Source of the DNA: Rickettsiales bacterium
GTDB taxonomy: Bacteria > Pseudomonadota > Alphaproteobacteria > Rickettsiales > UBA1997
Assembly (NCBI GenBank): GCA_021298605.1
Contig: JAJTDS010000006.1
Coordinates: 1-61,774 of the forward strand
Reading direction: 5' to 3'
Length of the DNA: 61,774 bases
The position numbers were made by a program, and so were the translations under genes. Below the pieces are notes generated by a model. The model was given only the letters and a program-made list of their open reading frames with translations. It was not told the origin of the DNA and searched no databases. Below, piece after piece: positions 17,739-26,686 of this stretch. Each line of letters opens with the position of its first letter. Within the stretch, counting starts at the first letter, position 1.

Positions 17739-19003
17739 TGTTGATTTTGTTGTAAAAATTCTACTATTTTGGAATTTGTGATTTTGGATTCTTTTCCTTC
17801 ATCAAAGTTTTTAACAATTAATTCTTGGTTTTTTATTTCATTTTCTCCGATTATGATAACCCATTTAGCATTAATTTGAGTTGCAAATTTTAATTGTTTT
17901 TTAAAGTTATTGCTAACAAGAAATTCAGTATAAAATTTATTCTCGCGAAGTTCGCAACAAATTTTGAAGGCCAAATTTTGAGCCTCTTCTCCAATATAAA
18001 TTACTATAATTGGGCGGGATTTATTTTCTATAAATTGATTATTTTCTTCTATCATAATCATTATTCTTTCTATTCCTCCTGCAAAACCGAATGCAGGAAG
18101 GTTTTTGCCACCCATTTGCTCGCTAAGATTGTCATATCTTCCGCCAGCTAAAACAGCATTTTGGGCTCCTTGGTGATTATTGATAAATTCAAAAACTGTA
18201 GAATTATAGTAATCTAAGCCTCTAACTAAGCGATAATCAACCTCAAAATCAATATTTGCAATAGTTAATAAGTTAAGAATCTTGTCAAATCTTGATTTTG
18301 ATTGATCGTCAAAGAAATTTTTAATTTTAGGTGCATCAAGTGATATTTTGATATCTTGTTGGTCTTTCGAATCGAGAATTCTTAGTGGATTCTTATGAAG
18401 ACGAGACCTAGAATCTTCTGATAATTTATCTTGATATTTGCTAAAAAATTTAATTAATTCTTCTTGATAAAGATTTTTTATTATATTTGAGCCTAAAGAA
18501 TTGATAATCAATTTAGTATTGTTTTTAACCCCTAACTCTTGTAGTAATTTATTGGCAAGAATTAAGTTTTGTACATCGCAAAAAACACTATCATCGCCAA
18601 AACATTCAAAGTTAATTTGATGAAATTGCCTTTGTCTGCCTTTTTGAGGTCTGTCATAGCGAAATAAAGGACCGTAAGAAAATAATTTTACAGGTAAATT
18701 ATTAGTTAATTGAGAATTCTCAATAATTGCTCTAACGATTGATGCAGTGAATTCTGGTCTTAAAGTAAGGTGATTATTTCCTCTATCAAGAAATTTATAA
18801 ACCTCCTTATTAATAATATCCGAATTATCACCGAGATTTCTTTCGAAAATTTCGCTAAATTCAAATATTGGAGTTTGCAATTCTTGAAATCCAAAGATTC
18901 TGCTATATTTTTTAGCATTTTCAATGATGTGATTAAATCTTGCTATGTCAATTCCAAATAAGTCTTTTGTGCCTCTTACTGCTTGTATTTTGTGATTGTT
19001 CAT
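17735..19003 (-). CDS. hisS: Histidyl-tRNA synthetase
   Basis: Class II synthetase charging tRNA-His. The N-terminus IQAVRGTKDLFG is typical. Motif 2 appears as YGPLFRYDRPQKGRQRQFHQ near residue 110 and the HisA motifs as LVRGLDYYNSTVFEF near residue 258 and GGRYDNL near residue 287. The motif 3 segment is AFGFAGGIERIM. A C-terminal anticodon-binding domain with PIIVIYIGEEAQN closes the 422-residue protein, a normal length. It follows tolA by 16 bp and overlaps ubiA by 4 bp, so it belongs to the long minus-strand run. Confidence 0.95.
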   Translation of the reverse strand: MNNHKIQAVRGTKDLFGIDIARFNHIIENAKKYSRIFGFQELQTPIFEFSEIFERNLGDNSDIINKEVYKFLDRGNNHLTLRPEFTASIVRAIIENSQLTNNLPVKLFSYGPLFRYDRPQKGRQRQFHQINFECFGDDSVFCDVQNLILANKLLQELGVKNNTKLIINSLGSNIIKNLYQEELIKFFSKYQDKLSEDSRSRLHKNPLRILDSKDQQDIKISLDAPKIKNFFDDQSKSRFDKILNLLTIANIDFEVDYRLVRGLDYYNSTVFEFINNHQGAQNAVLAGGRYDNLSEQMGGKNLPAFGFAGGIERIMIMIEENNQFIENKSRPIIVIYIGEEAQNLAFKICCELRENKFYTEFLVSNNFKKQLKFATQINAKWVIIIGENEIKNQELIVKNFDEGKESKITNSKIVEFLQQNQQ

Positions 19004-19019
19004 AAATTAGTTATTTTGT

Positions 19020-19895
19020 TTAATTTCCCTCAAATTCAAAAATTAAATCTTGCAATTGTTCTGTAATATTTGAAGGAATATTTCTAATTGGGTTGCATAA
19101 TTCTAATGCTCTTTTAACATTATCAACGGCAATTTTATATTGATAGTTGTTAGGATTAAGATAATTTTCACTTTTAATTTGTTGGTATATATCCGATTCA
19201 ATGGTGCCGTCTTGGTTAATTTTAGCCTTAGTAATGACTTTTTGATTGCTATATTTACGACTCTCAAAAATTGCTCTTTGATAACATAGCTTAATTTGAG
19301 CCTGAATGTTGAATTTTTGCCGATTTGATAAGCCATTAGCCTCAAAATTAAAAGTTTTTCTTGAGTTAATAATTTCTAATGTTTTATTACTTGAATTGAT
19401 TTCATTTGTTGGAACTGAATTTTCATTGTTATTTTTCTCAATCTTTTGTTGATTTGTTTCAATTTTTTCATCGTTGTTTATTGTCTTATATTCTAGCTCT
19501 GGAATTGATTTCTCTGGTTGATTAATATTTAATTGATCTTTATTTGATAATGATTTAGCAGGGTCAGGTTTTATTTTGGCAAGATTGCTGGGTTTGTTAA
19601 TATTTTGAGGTCTGTGATTTGGTATTGTTGGCTTTAATTGCTCCGATGTTTGTTTTTTAATTTTCTGTTCAGATGTTTTTGTTATAATTTTTTCTAAATT
19701 TTGAGGGGGCTCTTTTATCTGATTAACATTTGATTCTATTTGACTAAAAGCATCTCTGCTGTTATCAAGAACCATAAAACCTACTTTTATTTCTTTTGTT
19801 TTAGTTGAGAGGGGTTGATGAATCTTAAAATTTGCATAAAGCAAGAATAATATCAAGCCATGTAAAAAAACTGAGTAAGCTAAATTTTTTATCAT
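19020..19895 (-). CDS. tolA: TolA-like energy-transducing protein
   Basis: Periplasm-spanning partner of TolQR that reaches Pal/TolB and the outer membrane. A single N-terminal helix (residues ~6-23, LAYSVFLHGLILFLLYANF) is followed by a long Lys/Glu/Asn/Gln-rich stretch typical of the TolA stalk. The C-terminal globular part (from ~residue 195, IQAQIKLCYQRAIFES, with paired Cys at about 208 and 269) follows the TolA C-terminal pattern in alphaproteobacteria. Identity rests on context: it overlaps tolR by 4 bp, and domain-level conservation is weak, so the TonB-like alternative remains. Confidence 0.78.
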   Translation of the reverse strand: MIKNLAYSVFLHGLILFLLYANFKIHQPLSTKTKEIKVGFMVLDNSRDAFSQIESNVNQIKEPPQNLEKIITKTSEQKIKKQTSEQLKPTIPNHRPQNINKPSNLAKIKPDPAKSLSNKDQLNINQPEKSIPELEYKTINNDEKIETNQQKIEKNNNENSVPTNEINSSNKTLEIINSRKTFNFEANGLSNRQKFNIQAQIKLCYQRAIFESRKYSNQKVITKAKINQDGTIESDIYQQIKSENYLNPNNYQYKIAVDNVKRALELCNPIRNIPSNITEQLQDLIFEFEGN

Positions 19896-20317
19896 TGAAT
19901 TAATTCAGTTACTAAAATAACTTGACTAAAGCCAGCTAAGTTTATAATTTTAACCGCTTCCATTACTATGCCATAATCAAGGTTTTTATCTGCCCTAATA
20001 TGAATTTTTGTTGATAGATCTCCTCCAGATACAACAACAAGACGAGAAGCAAGGTTTGATATGCTGGAAACTACATCATCAATATAAATATCTTGGTTTG
20101 ACTTTATTGAAATAGTGATGGATTTATTTTTGTCGGTTTCTGGTGTTGCTACACCTTGAGGCAGTTCAATGCTAACTCCGCTTGTCATCATTGGTGCTGC
20201 CACCATAAAAATTATTAACAATACAAGTAGAATATCAACAAAAGGAGTTATGTTTATTTCGCTAATCGCAACCCTTCTTTTGTTGTGACGATTTGTATTA
20301 TTGATTTTAAAACCCAT
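19892..20317 (-). CDS. tolR: Tol-Pal subunit TolR (ExbD family)
   Basis: Inner-membrane subunit that forms the proton channel with TolQ. The ExbD/TolR signature is clear: ISEINITPFVDILLVLLIIFMVAAPMM near residues 19-45, with the membrane Asp in PFVDILLVLL that carries the proton path. The periplasmic domain holds VSIELPQG and ends GFSQVILVTEL. At 141 residues it is normal. It shares a base with the lolA stop and overlaps tolA by 4 bp. tolQ is far away at 1.4 kb, so assembly must rely on separate transcripts. Confidence 0.93.
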   Translation of the reverse strand: MGFKINNTNRHNKRRVAISEINITPFVDILLVLLIIFMVAAPMMTSGVSIELPQGVATPETDKNKSITISIKSNQDIYIDDVVSSISNLASRLVVVSGGDLSTKIHIRADKNLDYGIVMEAVKIINLAGFSQVILVTELIQ

Positions 20318-21000
20318 TATTGAGAAAGATTTTGATTTTTTGTAATAAATAATTTATTAGAAATTGGTGTTGATGTGTCAATATTTTCTAGTTTTAGAAC
20401 AACATTTTGACCCAGTTCGTTGGTTGACTCAATTCTTTTTAAAAAGGTTGGATTAATATTGAAGGCTATTTTTGATTCAATTTGTGGTTGTTCTTTCTGA
20501 TTTTGTTTTAAAGATATGACAATTTCTTGTTCGTTTTTGATAATATTTGTGATTGAGATTTTTGGATCGTTAAAAGAGATATTGTTTTTTAATAAAAAAG
20601 AAGCTGGAGTAGTGTTTGAATCGAGATATGAAGTTTCTTCTAGCTCCAGATCTTGGTATATTAATTTTGAGCCGTTGATGATAATTAGTATTTTTGGTTT
20701 GGTTTGATATTCAATTCTAATTTTTCCGTTTTTATCATTTTTAGATAAGAAAAACCTGCCTTTAGCATTTTTATCATTTGATTCTTGATAAAAATTAGCA
20801 GAAAATTGCTTAATATTATTTAGATAATTTTCTATTGTAAAAATATCTTCTTGATATTTTTCTAACAATTTTTCTTTGGCATTGCTATTGTTGATATCAA
20901 GAATCAAAAAAAATAATATTGTAGATAAAAATAAATAGGCTGTTTTAGCATTGTTTAAGTATTTTTTTATATTGTATTTAACCAAGCTAAAATAGAGCAT
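20317..21000 (-). CDS. lolA: Outer-membrane lipoprotein carrier LolA family protein
   Basis: Periplasmic carrier that accepts lipoproteins from the LolCDE transporter and hands them to the outer membrane. A hydrophobic N-terminal segment (residues ~19-36) is the signal region. The mature part follows the LolA half-barrel order: IKQFSANFYQESND, KGRFFLSKNDKNGKIRIEY, ILIINGSKLIYQD and the long amphipathic strands after residue 115. The 227 residues match. Its ATG is 19 bp after gltP and its stop touches the tolR start. The combination with tolRA groups cell-envelope functions. Assignment is by motif order, as LolA sequences diverge widely. Confidence 0.82.
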   Translation of the reverse strand: MLYFSLVKYNIKKYLNNAKTAYLFLSTILFFLILDINNSNAKEKLLEKYQEDIFTIENYLNNIKQFSANFYQESNDKNAKGRFFLSKNDKNGKIRIEYQTKPKILIIINGSKLIYQDLELEETSYLDSNTTPASFLLKNNISFNDPKISITNIIKNEQEIVISLKQNQKEQPQIESKIAFNINPTFLKRIESTNELGQNVVLKLENIDTSTPISNKLFITKNQNLSQ

Positions 21001-21019
21001 ATTTTTTGCATTTTATTTA

Positions 21020-22243
21020 TTAATTTTTAGAATAATAAACTTTTTTATCTAGGCCACCTTCAGATTTATCAACAATTAAGGTAATAGCACTATCTCCAGT
21101 GATATTAATTGTTGTTCTTATCATATCGAGAACGCGATCAATGCCAAGAATAATGCCAATTCCTTCAATCGGAAGATTAACGGATGAAAGAACCATTCCC
21201 ATGAAGATTATTGATCCGCTTGGAATTCCTGCTGCTCCAATTGAGCCAAATGTACATGTTAAGATTAGCATCAAATAATTGTGATAAGTTAGATCAATTC
21301 CGTATGCTTGAGCAAAAAATAATGCACATATACCAAGATAAATTGCAGTTCCATCCATATTTATACAAACCCCAAGAGGCATTAAAAAGTTAGAGTTTGT
21401 TTTTGATACTCCCATTTTTTGTTGTAATTGCGACATTGCAGTTGAAAGAGTTGCCTTACTACTGCTAGTTGAGAAGGCAATTGATTGGGTAAAAAGAATT
21501 TTGCGATAAAATGGTAGAGGAGATAGTCTTGCAAATATTAGAATCATTAATCCAAAAACTAAATATTGGACCACACAAGAGCCTAGGAAGACAGCAATTA
21601 GTTTTGCTAAAGATTGCAAGACATCAAGACCTTGGGTTCCAACAACCCAAGAAATAAAGCCAAAAACCCCAAATGGGGCAAGTTTAATGATATTTTCTAT
21701 CATTTTAAAGGTTACTTGTGATGCTGAATATATGAAATCTTTAACTGGTTTTGCTTTTTCTCCAACGAGGTTTATGGTAATTCCAGTAAAAATCGAAAAC
21801 ACAATAATTTGCAAGAAATTATCTTCAGTCATTGATTTGATTGGATTGGTTGGAATAAGTCCAAGTAGAAATTCAGAAATAGTAGGGGGGGTTTTTGTTG
21901 AAACCGTTGCAGTTGCTACCCCTCCTTTTAAAATTGAATTAAGATCAATCCCAACCCCAGGTTCAAAAATTGTTCCTGCGGCAAGACCAATTAGAACAGC
22001 AAAAATAGAGGTTAAGATGTAGCTAGCAAAACCTTTGATGCCAATTGCAGTGAAGTTTCCTTCGCCACTCATTGAAGTGATTCCCGATAGTAAGGCAAAA
22101 AATATTAATGGTACAATTACCATTTTTACTAAATTTATAAAAATAGTGCCAAAAATTTTTAGGTTGGTTGCATCTTCCTTTAAATATAGACCTGCTATAA
22201 TTCCTAGAATAAGACCAATAATTACTTGTTGCCAAAGTTTCAT
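21020..22243 (-). CDS. gltP: Dicarboxylate/amino acid:cation symporter, GltP-like
   Basis: DAACS-family secondary carrier importing glutamate, aspartate or dicarboxylates with Na+ or H+. The 407 residues have eight helices plus two re-entrant loops. The serine-rich first loop reads AFSTSSSKATLSTAM, and the cation site in helix 7 reads PLGVCINMDGTAIYLG. IPSGSIIFMG stands near the second loop, and the last helix contains DRVLDMIRTTINITGDS. The NMDGT form and overall pattern suit the glutamate branch. A putative promoter lies about 130-160 bp upstream, inside the 189-bp gap that separates it from pstS. A second carrier of the family is at 56.7 kb. Confidence 0.9.
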   Translation of the reverse strand: MKLWQQVIIGLILGIIAGLYLKEDATNLKIFGTIFINLVKMVIVPLIFFALLSGITSMSGEGNFTAIGIKGFASYILTSIFAVLIGLAAGTIFEPGVGIDLNSILKGGVATATVSTKTPPTISEFLLGLIPTNPIKSMTEDNFLQIIVFSIFTGITINLVGEKAKPVKDFIYSASQVTFKMIENIIKLAPFGVFGFISWVVGTQGLDVLQSLAKLIAVFLGSCVVQYLVFGLMILIFARLSPLPFYRKILFTQSIAFSTSSSKATLSTAMSQLQQKMGVSKTNSNFLMPLGVCINMDGTAIYLGICALFFAQAYGIDLTYHNYLMLILTCTFGSIGAAGIPSGSIIFMGMVLSSVNLPIEGIGIILGIDRVLDMIRTTINITGDSAITLIVDKSEGGLDKKVYYSKN

Positions 22244-22373
22244 AATTTTGTTAAATTTGATTTGTTAAATTAAGAGTTATTGCTTAATTTTTGTTAATCT
22301 TATTTGATTTTAATAGTTTTGAGCTATTTATTCAATCGCCACAAGAGTCGTTAATTGATTTTTAAAGTTAGCA

Positions 22374-22402
22374 AATATTGAGCTTAATTTCTTTTAAGTC
22401 AA
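22374..22402 (-). promoter_or_regulatory. Sigma-70-like promoter ahead of gltP
   Basis: On the minus strand TTGACT (22402-22397) and AATATT (22379-22374) are separated by exactly 17 bp. That leaves an untranslated leader of roughly 120 nt before the gltP ATG. It fits the only sizeable gap in the minus-strand run and would drive gltP-lolA-tolRA-hisS-ubiA-nadD. Confidence 0.5.
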
Positions 22403-22432
22403 GTTTTTTCTAAAATTAGCAATTTTATGTGG

Positions 22433-23533
22433 TTAGTAAATTTTATTTTTGTAGTTTATTTGTTTTTCTATAGATTCTTTAATTATCCTTAATTCTTGAT
22501 TTTGTAATGGTATCAAGCCTTTAACGGTTAAATCACCATTTATTCCTAAATGTTCATTGCCAATTATTTCTAGAATAAAATCATTCATTTTATAAGCATA
22601 ATTTAAATGCTCTTTTTTTGCATAAATGAATAAAGGTCTTGAAATTGGATATAGTTGAGAGGTTATATTTTTAATGTTGGGATTGATATTGTTGATGTCA
22701 ATTCCTGTGATTATATTTTGATTTTCTTGCAAGAAATTAAAGCCAAATATTCCCAGAGCTTTTTCGTCATTAATTAATTTCTGAATAATTAAATTATCAT
22801 TTTCTCCTGCTTCTATAAATACTCCGTCTGTTCTTATAACGCGGCATTTTTTCTGACGAATATTTTTGTCTGGATATAATTTGACAAAGCTTTGATGATT
22901 CATGCAGGGTTTCTCAATTGCAAGTTCAACAAAAGCATCTCTGGTTCCAGAACTGGTTGGTGGACCATATATTCTGATTGGAATATTTGGTAATTGTGGA
23001 TTAATTTCATTCCATTTTTTGTATTTATTATCTTCTAATCTGCCATTTTCATCGGGAGTTTCTGCTATAAGGGCAAGAAAAAGCTGATCTAAGGATAAGT
23101 TTTTGATTATTGCGGTTTGTTGATTGATTATTTTTCCTGCCAAAACTATTCCATCATAACCAATTCTGATTTCTATTGGAATATTGATTTTGTTGCTTTC
23201 GCAATATTTTATTTCGCTGATTTCAATTTTTCTTGAAGCATTGATAAAATCTGGATAAAGCTCTCCTATTCCACTGCAAAATAGCTTGAATCCGCCACCA
23301 GTTCCATTTGATTCAACAATTGGGGTTTTTGCATTTTTGTCACTTAATTTTTCAATTCTACTAAAATCTTCTGCAATATTTGCAATAAAGGGATAAACGG
23401 TGGAAGAGCCAACAATTTGTAAATGTTTTCTTTTAAAGTTATTTGGTGCTTTATCTTTGATATCTGCTTTAGAATTTAAAGATAGAAGATTTGATAATAT
23501 TATTGATGTAACAATGATAATTTTTAGTTTCAT
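22433..23533 (-). CDS. pstS: PstS-like phosphate-binding protein
   Basis: Periplasmic binding protein of an ABC phosphate transporter. A signal peptide covers about residues 1-23 (LLSLNSKAD). The mature part has the family start LQIVGSSTVYPFIANIAEDF, the ligand loop ESNGTGGGFKLFCSG, and GPPTSSGTRDAFVELAI with the Ser/Thr/Arg phosphate contacts. Near the C-terminus SRPLFIYAKKEHL is also typical. The 366 residues agree with alphaproteobacterial PstS. No pstC, pstA, pstB or phoU is next to it; the downstream gene is gltP and the upstream one, divergent, is bamA. It may be a stand-alone binding protein or have partners elsewhere. Confidence 0.88.
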   Translation of the reverse strand: MKLKIIIVTSIILSNLLSLNSKADIKDKAPNNFKRKHLQIVGSSTVYPFIANIAEDFSRIEKLSDKNAKTPIVESNGTGGGFKLFCSGIGELYPDFINASRKIEISEIKYCESNKINIPIEIRIGYDGIVLAGKIINQQTAIIKNLSLDQLFLALIAETPDENGRLEDNKYKKWNEINPQLPNIPIRIYGPPTSSGTRDAFVELAIEKPCMNHQSFVKLYPDKNIRQKKCRVIRTDGVFIEAGENDNLIIQKLINDEKALGIFGFNFLQENQNIITGIDINNINPNIKNITSQLYPISRPLFIYAKKEHLNYAYKMNDFILEIIGNEHLGINGDLTVKGLIPLQNQELRIIKESIEKQINYKNKIY

Positions 23534-23773
23534 AATTTATAGATTTAATGATTTTAAAATTATCGCAGATAAAAAGTTTGAATTAGCTATTGAAAAAAAG
23601 ATTATATTATAAATAGTTAGCTTAATTTATTTCAATAAATATTTTTAAAAAATTTTTAGAACCAAACAAATTAAGTTAATAATTGTTAAATATATTATTA
23701 ATCAAAATATTTAATTGAAAAGCTAGATATCAAAATAATCAAATTTCTAAGAATAATTTATTAATAGTCGTAA

Positions 23774-26203
23774 ATGATTACCAAATTGCTTAATAAAATA
23801 ATATCCAATAAAAAAGTAAAGCAAAATCGTTGCGGTTGGTTTATTGTAATGAATTCAGTCTTATTTTTATTTTTTTATCAAGATGATTCTGTGGCAAAAA
23901 AAAGATTAAACAAAGTTAAGATAAGCAAAGAAAATAATTACCTAGAAGTAAAAAAATATTTCATTGATAATGAACAGCTGGTTAAAGAAGAAGAAATTAA
24001 AATTGTTGGCAATTCAAGAGTTGAAAGACAAGAAATAATTAACTTGCTAGTAGTTCAAGAACTAGGAAATAAAACAAGAATTGACATTGATCAGTCAATA
24101 AAAAAACTTTATGAATCGGCATTATTTGCTGATATTAAAATTATCGAAATAGAAAATGATAAAATTCTAATCGAAGTTAAGGAAAATCCATTGATTGCTG
24201 AAATTAAATTTTCAGGCAATAAAAAAATAGAGGAGAAAATTCTTAAAAGTGAAATTATACTGAAAGAGAGGAGTATTTTTAGTAAATCTAAATTGCAGTC
24301 CGATATTAAAAGAATTAGTGATATTTATATAAAGTCTGGCCGTTTTCTTGCTAAAATTGAGCCGAAAATTATTGCCAAAGAAGAGGGGGTTATCAATTTG
24401 ATTTTTGAGGTTTTTGAAGGTCCAAAGGCAAAAATATCTACCATTAATTTTATTGGCAATAATAATTTTAGTGATAGTGAGTTATTTAGTGAAATTGCCA
24501 CTAAGAGATCTAGATGGTATCGCATATTTTCTTCCGCAGATAGTTTTGATGGTGATAGAATTGATTTTGACAAGGAAAAATTAAACCGTTTCTATCAAAA
24601 TTCAGGTTATGCAGATTTTAATGTAATTTCCGTCAATTCGCAATTATCAAGAGATAAGTTAAAATTTTATATTGTATTCATTATTGAGGAAGGTATTAAA
24701 TACAGATTTAACGAGGTTAATATTATTAATAATGTTAAAAATTTTGATGAAAAATTGTTAAAAAACAAAATTTTAGTTAAGAAAAAGCAGTTATATAGCC
24801 TTGATTTGATTGAAAGAACCATTGATCAAATTACTGAAACAATGTCTGAGAATTCATTTGCTTTTACTAATATTGAGCCAATATTAAAAAGAAATAAGAA
24901 TGATAAAACAATAGATATTGATTTTGTTATTAATCCAACTACTAGTGTTTATATTAATAAAATCGATATAGTTGGTAATATAAGAACTTTAGATGAGGTT
25001 ATAAGAAGAGAGCTTAGAATTATGGAGGGAGATCCTTATAATGCAAGCAAGATTAATCGCTCTAAACAAAGAATAGAGAATCTAGGATTCTTCGAAAAGG
25101 TTGATTTTAAAGTAAAGAGATTAGAAGAGACGGATAAGGTTAATATTGAAGTTGAGGTAAAAGAAAAAAAGACAGGGGAGCTTAATTTTATGTTTGGCTA
25201 TGGTACAGTTGATAAATTTAGTTCTAATATCGGAGTTAGAGAAAGAAATCTATTTGGAACTGGAAGAGAATTGGGTATAAATTTACAAAAAACTACCTTT
25301 TCTAAAGCGGTTGATTTAAGCTACACTAAGCCTTATTTATTGAATACAACATTAGATGGCGGTTTTGATATTTTTCAATATGATAATAGTAGGAGGTATG
25401 GTATTCCTTATGATCAGAAGGGTAGTGGTTTTACTGTTAGAGGAGATTACTTTATAACTGAATTTATAAGGCATCAAATTAGATATTCTTATCGCAACGA
25501 ATCTTTACAGAATGTTGATATTAATGCTTCGCAGAATATAAAAAATCTTGAAGGGATATTTACTAGCTCAATAATAGGACAAAGTTTTTTAATTGATAAA
25601 AGAAATAATCGTTTTGATCCTAGAAGAGGATACATTATAAATGCAAGTCAAGATCTATCATATTTTGGTGGCAATATAAAAAACAATAAATATGAAACAA
25701 ATTTTGCATATTATATGCCAACTTTTAATGATAATTATATTTTAAAATTAAGTACTAGGGGTGGTTTTATTAATGGTATAGGTCAAGATGTAAGAAGCAA
25801 CTATGGATTTTTCTTGGGCGGTAATAATTTTCGTGGCTTTCAATTTGGTGGGATAGGTCCTAGAGCAAAGCTTGCTGATGGAACTGCAAAAGGTGGAAAT
25901 ACTATTGGCGGGAATTTATATTATGTTGGAACTGTTGAATATAGATTTCCGATGGGTCTTCCTAAGGAGTTGGGAATTTATGGAATCTTATTTAGCGATA
26001 ACGGTACGGTAAAGAAGGTTGATAATATAAATCGCAATGGTTATGGTGTTGTTGATACTGGTTCAATTCGTTCATCCTATGGTGTTAGTATTGCTTGGTC
26101 TTCACCAATGGGGCCAATTCGTTTTGATTTTGCTAAAATTGCTAAAAAAGAAGTTTTTGACAATTCGCAGAATTTTCAATTTAATTTTGGTGCTAATTTT
26201 TAA
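23774..26203 (+). CDS. bamA: Outer-membrane protein assembly factor BamA
   Basis: Omp85-family protein that folds beta-barrel proteins into the outer membrane. After an unusually long basic N-terminus with one hydrophobic stretch (residues ~22-37) come five POTRA domains, beginning with EEIKIVGNSRVERQEI near residue 74; each has the beta-alpha-alpha-beta-beta pattern. The barrel starts near residue 460 (KKTGELNFMFGYGTVDKFS) and includes NRFDPRRGYIINAS, GGNNFRGFQFGG (the VRGF-like conserved loop) and a terminal strand ending FQFNFGANF. The 809 residues are standard. The 240-bp upstream region is shared with divergent pstS. nrdR starts 13 bp after the stop. Confidence 0.95.
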   Translation: MITKLLNKIISNKKVKQNRCGWFIVMNSVLFLFFYQDDSVAKKRLNKVKISKENNYLEVKKYFIDNEQLVKEEEIKIVGNSRVERQEIINLLVVQELGNKTRIDIDQSIKKLYESALFADIKIIEIENDKILIEVKENPLIAEIKFSGNKKIEEKILKSEIILKERSIFSKSKLQSDIKRISDIYIKSGRFLAKIEPKIIAKEEGVINLIFEVFEGPKAKISTINFIGNNNFSDSELFSEIATKRSRWYRIFSSADSFDGDRIDFDKEKLNRFYQNSGYADFNVISVNSQLSRDKLKFYIVFIIEEGIKYRFNEVNIINNVKNFDEKLLKNKILVKKKQLYSLDLIERTIDQITETMSENSFAFTNIEPILKRNKNDKTIDIDFVINPTTSVYINKIDIVGNIRTLDEVIRRELRIMEGDPYNASKINRSKQRIENLGFFEKVDFKVKRLEETDKVNIEVEVKEKKTGELNFMFGYGTVDKFSSNIGVRERNLFGTGRELGINLQKTTFSKAVDLSYTKPYLLNTTLDGGFDIFQYDNSRRYGIPYDQKGSGFTVRGDYFITEFIRHQIRYSYRNESLQNVDINASQNIKNLEGIFTSSIIGQSFLIDKRNNRFDPRRGYIINASQDLSYFGGNIKNNKYETNFAYYMPTFNDNYILKLSTRGGFINGIGQDVRSNYGFFLGGNNFRGFQFGGIGPRAKLADGTAKGGNTIGGNLYYVGTVEYRFPMGLPKELGIYGILFSDNGTVKKVDNINRNGYGVVDTGSIRSSYGVSIAWSSPMGPIRFDFAKIAKKEVFDNSQNFQFNFGANF

Positions 26204-26216
26204 ATTTTTATTTTTT

Positions 26217-26669
26217 ATGTATTGTCCGTTTTGTGGAAACATTGAAACTCAAGTAAAAGATAGTAGAGTTGCTGAAGATGGTAATTCCATTAAAAGAAGA
26301 AGATATTGCTCAAATTGCGATTCTCGTTTTACAACATTTGAAAGAGTCCAGCTCCGCGAAATAAGTGTAGTGAAAAAGAATTGCGAGATAAGACCGTTTG
26401 ATGTCAATAAATTAAAAAATTCTGTTGAAATGGCACTTAGAAAAAGACCTGTATCTAAAGAGCAAGTTGAAAAATTGGTTAATGGAATAGTTCGCCAAAT
26501 AGAAACTGGAAATGATAATGAGATTACTACATCATTATTAGGCGAAATTATAATGAATGAATTAAAAAAGCTTGATAAGGTTGCTTTTGTAAGATTTGCA
26601 TCGGTTTATAAAAATTTTGAGAGACCTGATGATTTTCAAAGATTTATCAAAGAAATTGTTGACAAATAA
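26217..26669 (+). CDS. nrdR: Transcriptional repressor NrdR
   Basis: Zinc-ribbon/ATP-cone repressor of ribonucleotide reductase genes. I start it at ATG 26217, giving 150 residues that open MYCPFCGNIETQVKDSR, the exact family N-terminus. The reading frame extends upstream into bamA but that part is not NrdR. Zinc ligands are C3, C6, C31 and C34 (CPFC and CSNC). FTTFERVQ precedes the ATP-cone domain (EIRPFDVNKLKNSVEMALRKRP), and FVRFASVYKNF ends the domain. Targets would be nrd genes with paired NrdR boxes, none of which I see in this window. It lies 13 bp after bamA and 17 bp before the glycosylase gene. Confidence 0.95.
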   Translation: MYCPFCGNIETQVKDSRVAEDGNSIKRRRYCSNCDSRFTTFERVQLREISVVKKNCEIRPFDVNKLKNSVEMALRKRPVSKEQVEKLVNGIVRQIETGNDNEITTSLLGEIIMNELKKLDKVAFVRFASVYKNFERPDDFQRFIKEIVDK

Positions 26670-26686
26670 TCTTTTAATATCAAAAA

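Noticed and set aside
22244..22432. tRNA or small stable RNA in the gltP-pstS gap
   Set aside because: No cloverleaf or T-loop consensus and almost no G/C; only a promoter is supported.
26037..26216. N-terminal extension of nrdR into bamA
   Set aside because: The extension encodes bamA in another frame, and NrdR proteins begin at MYCPFCG.
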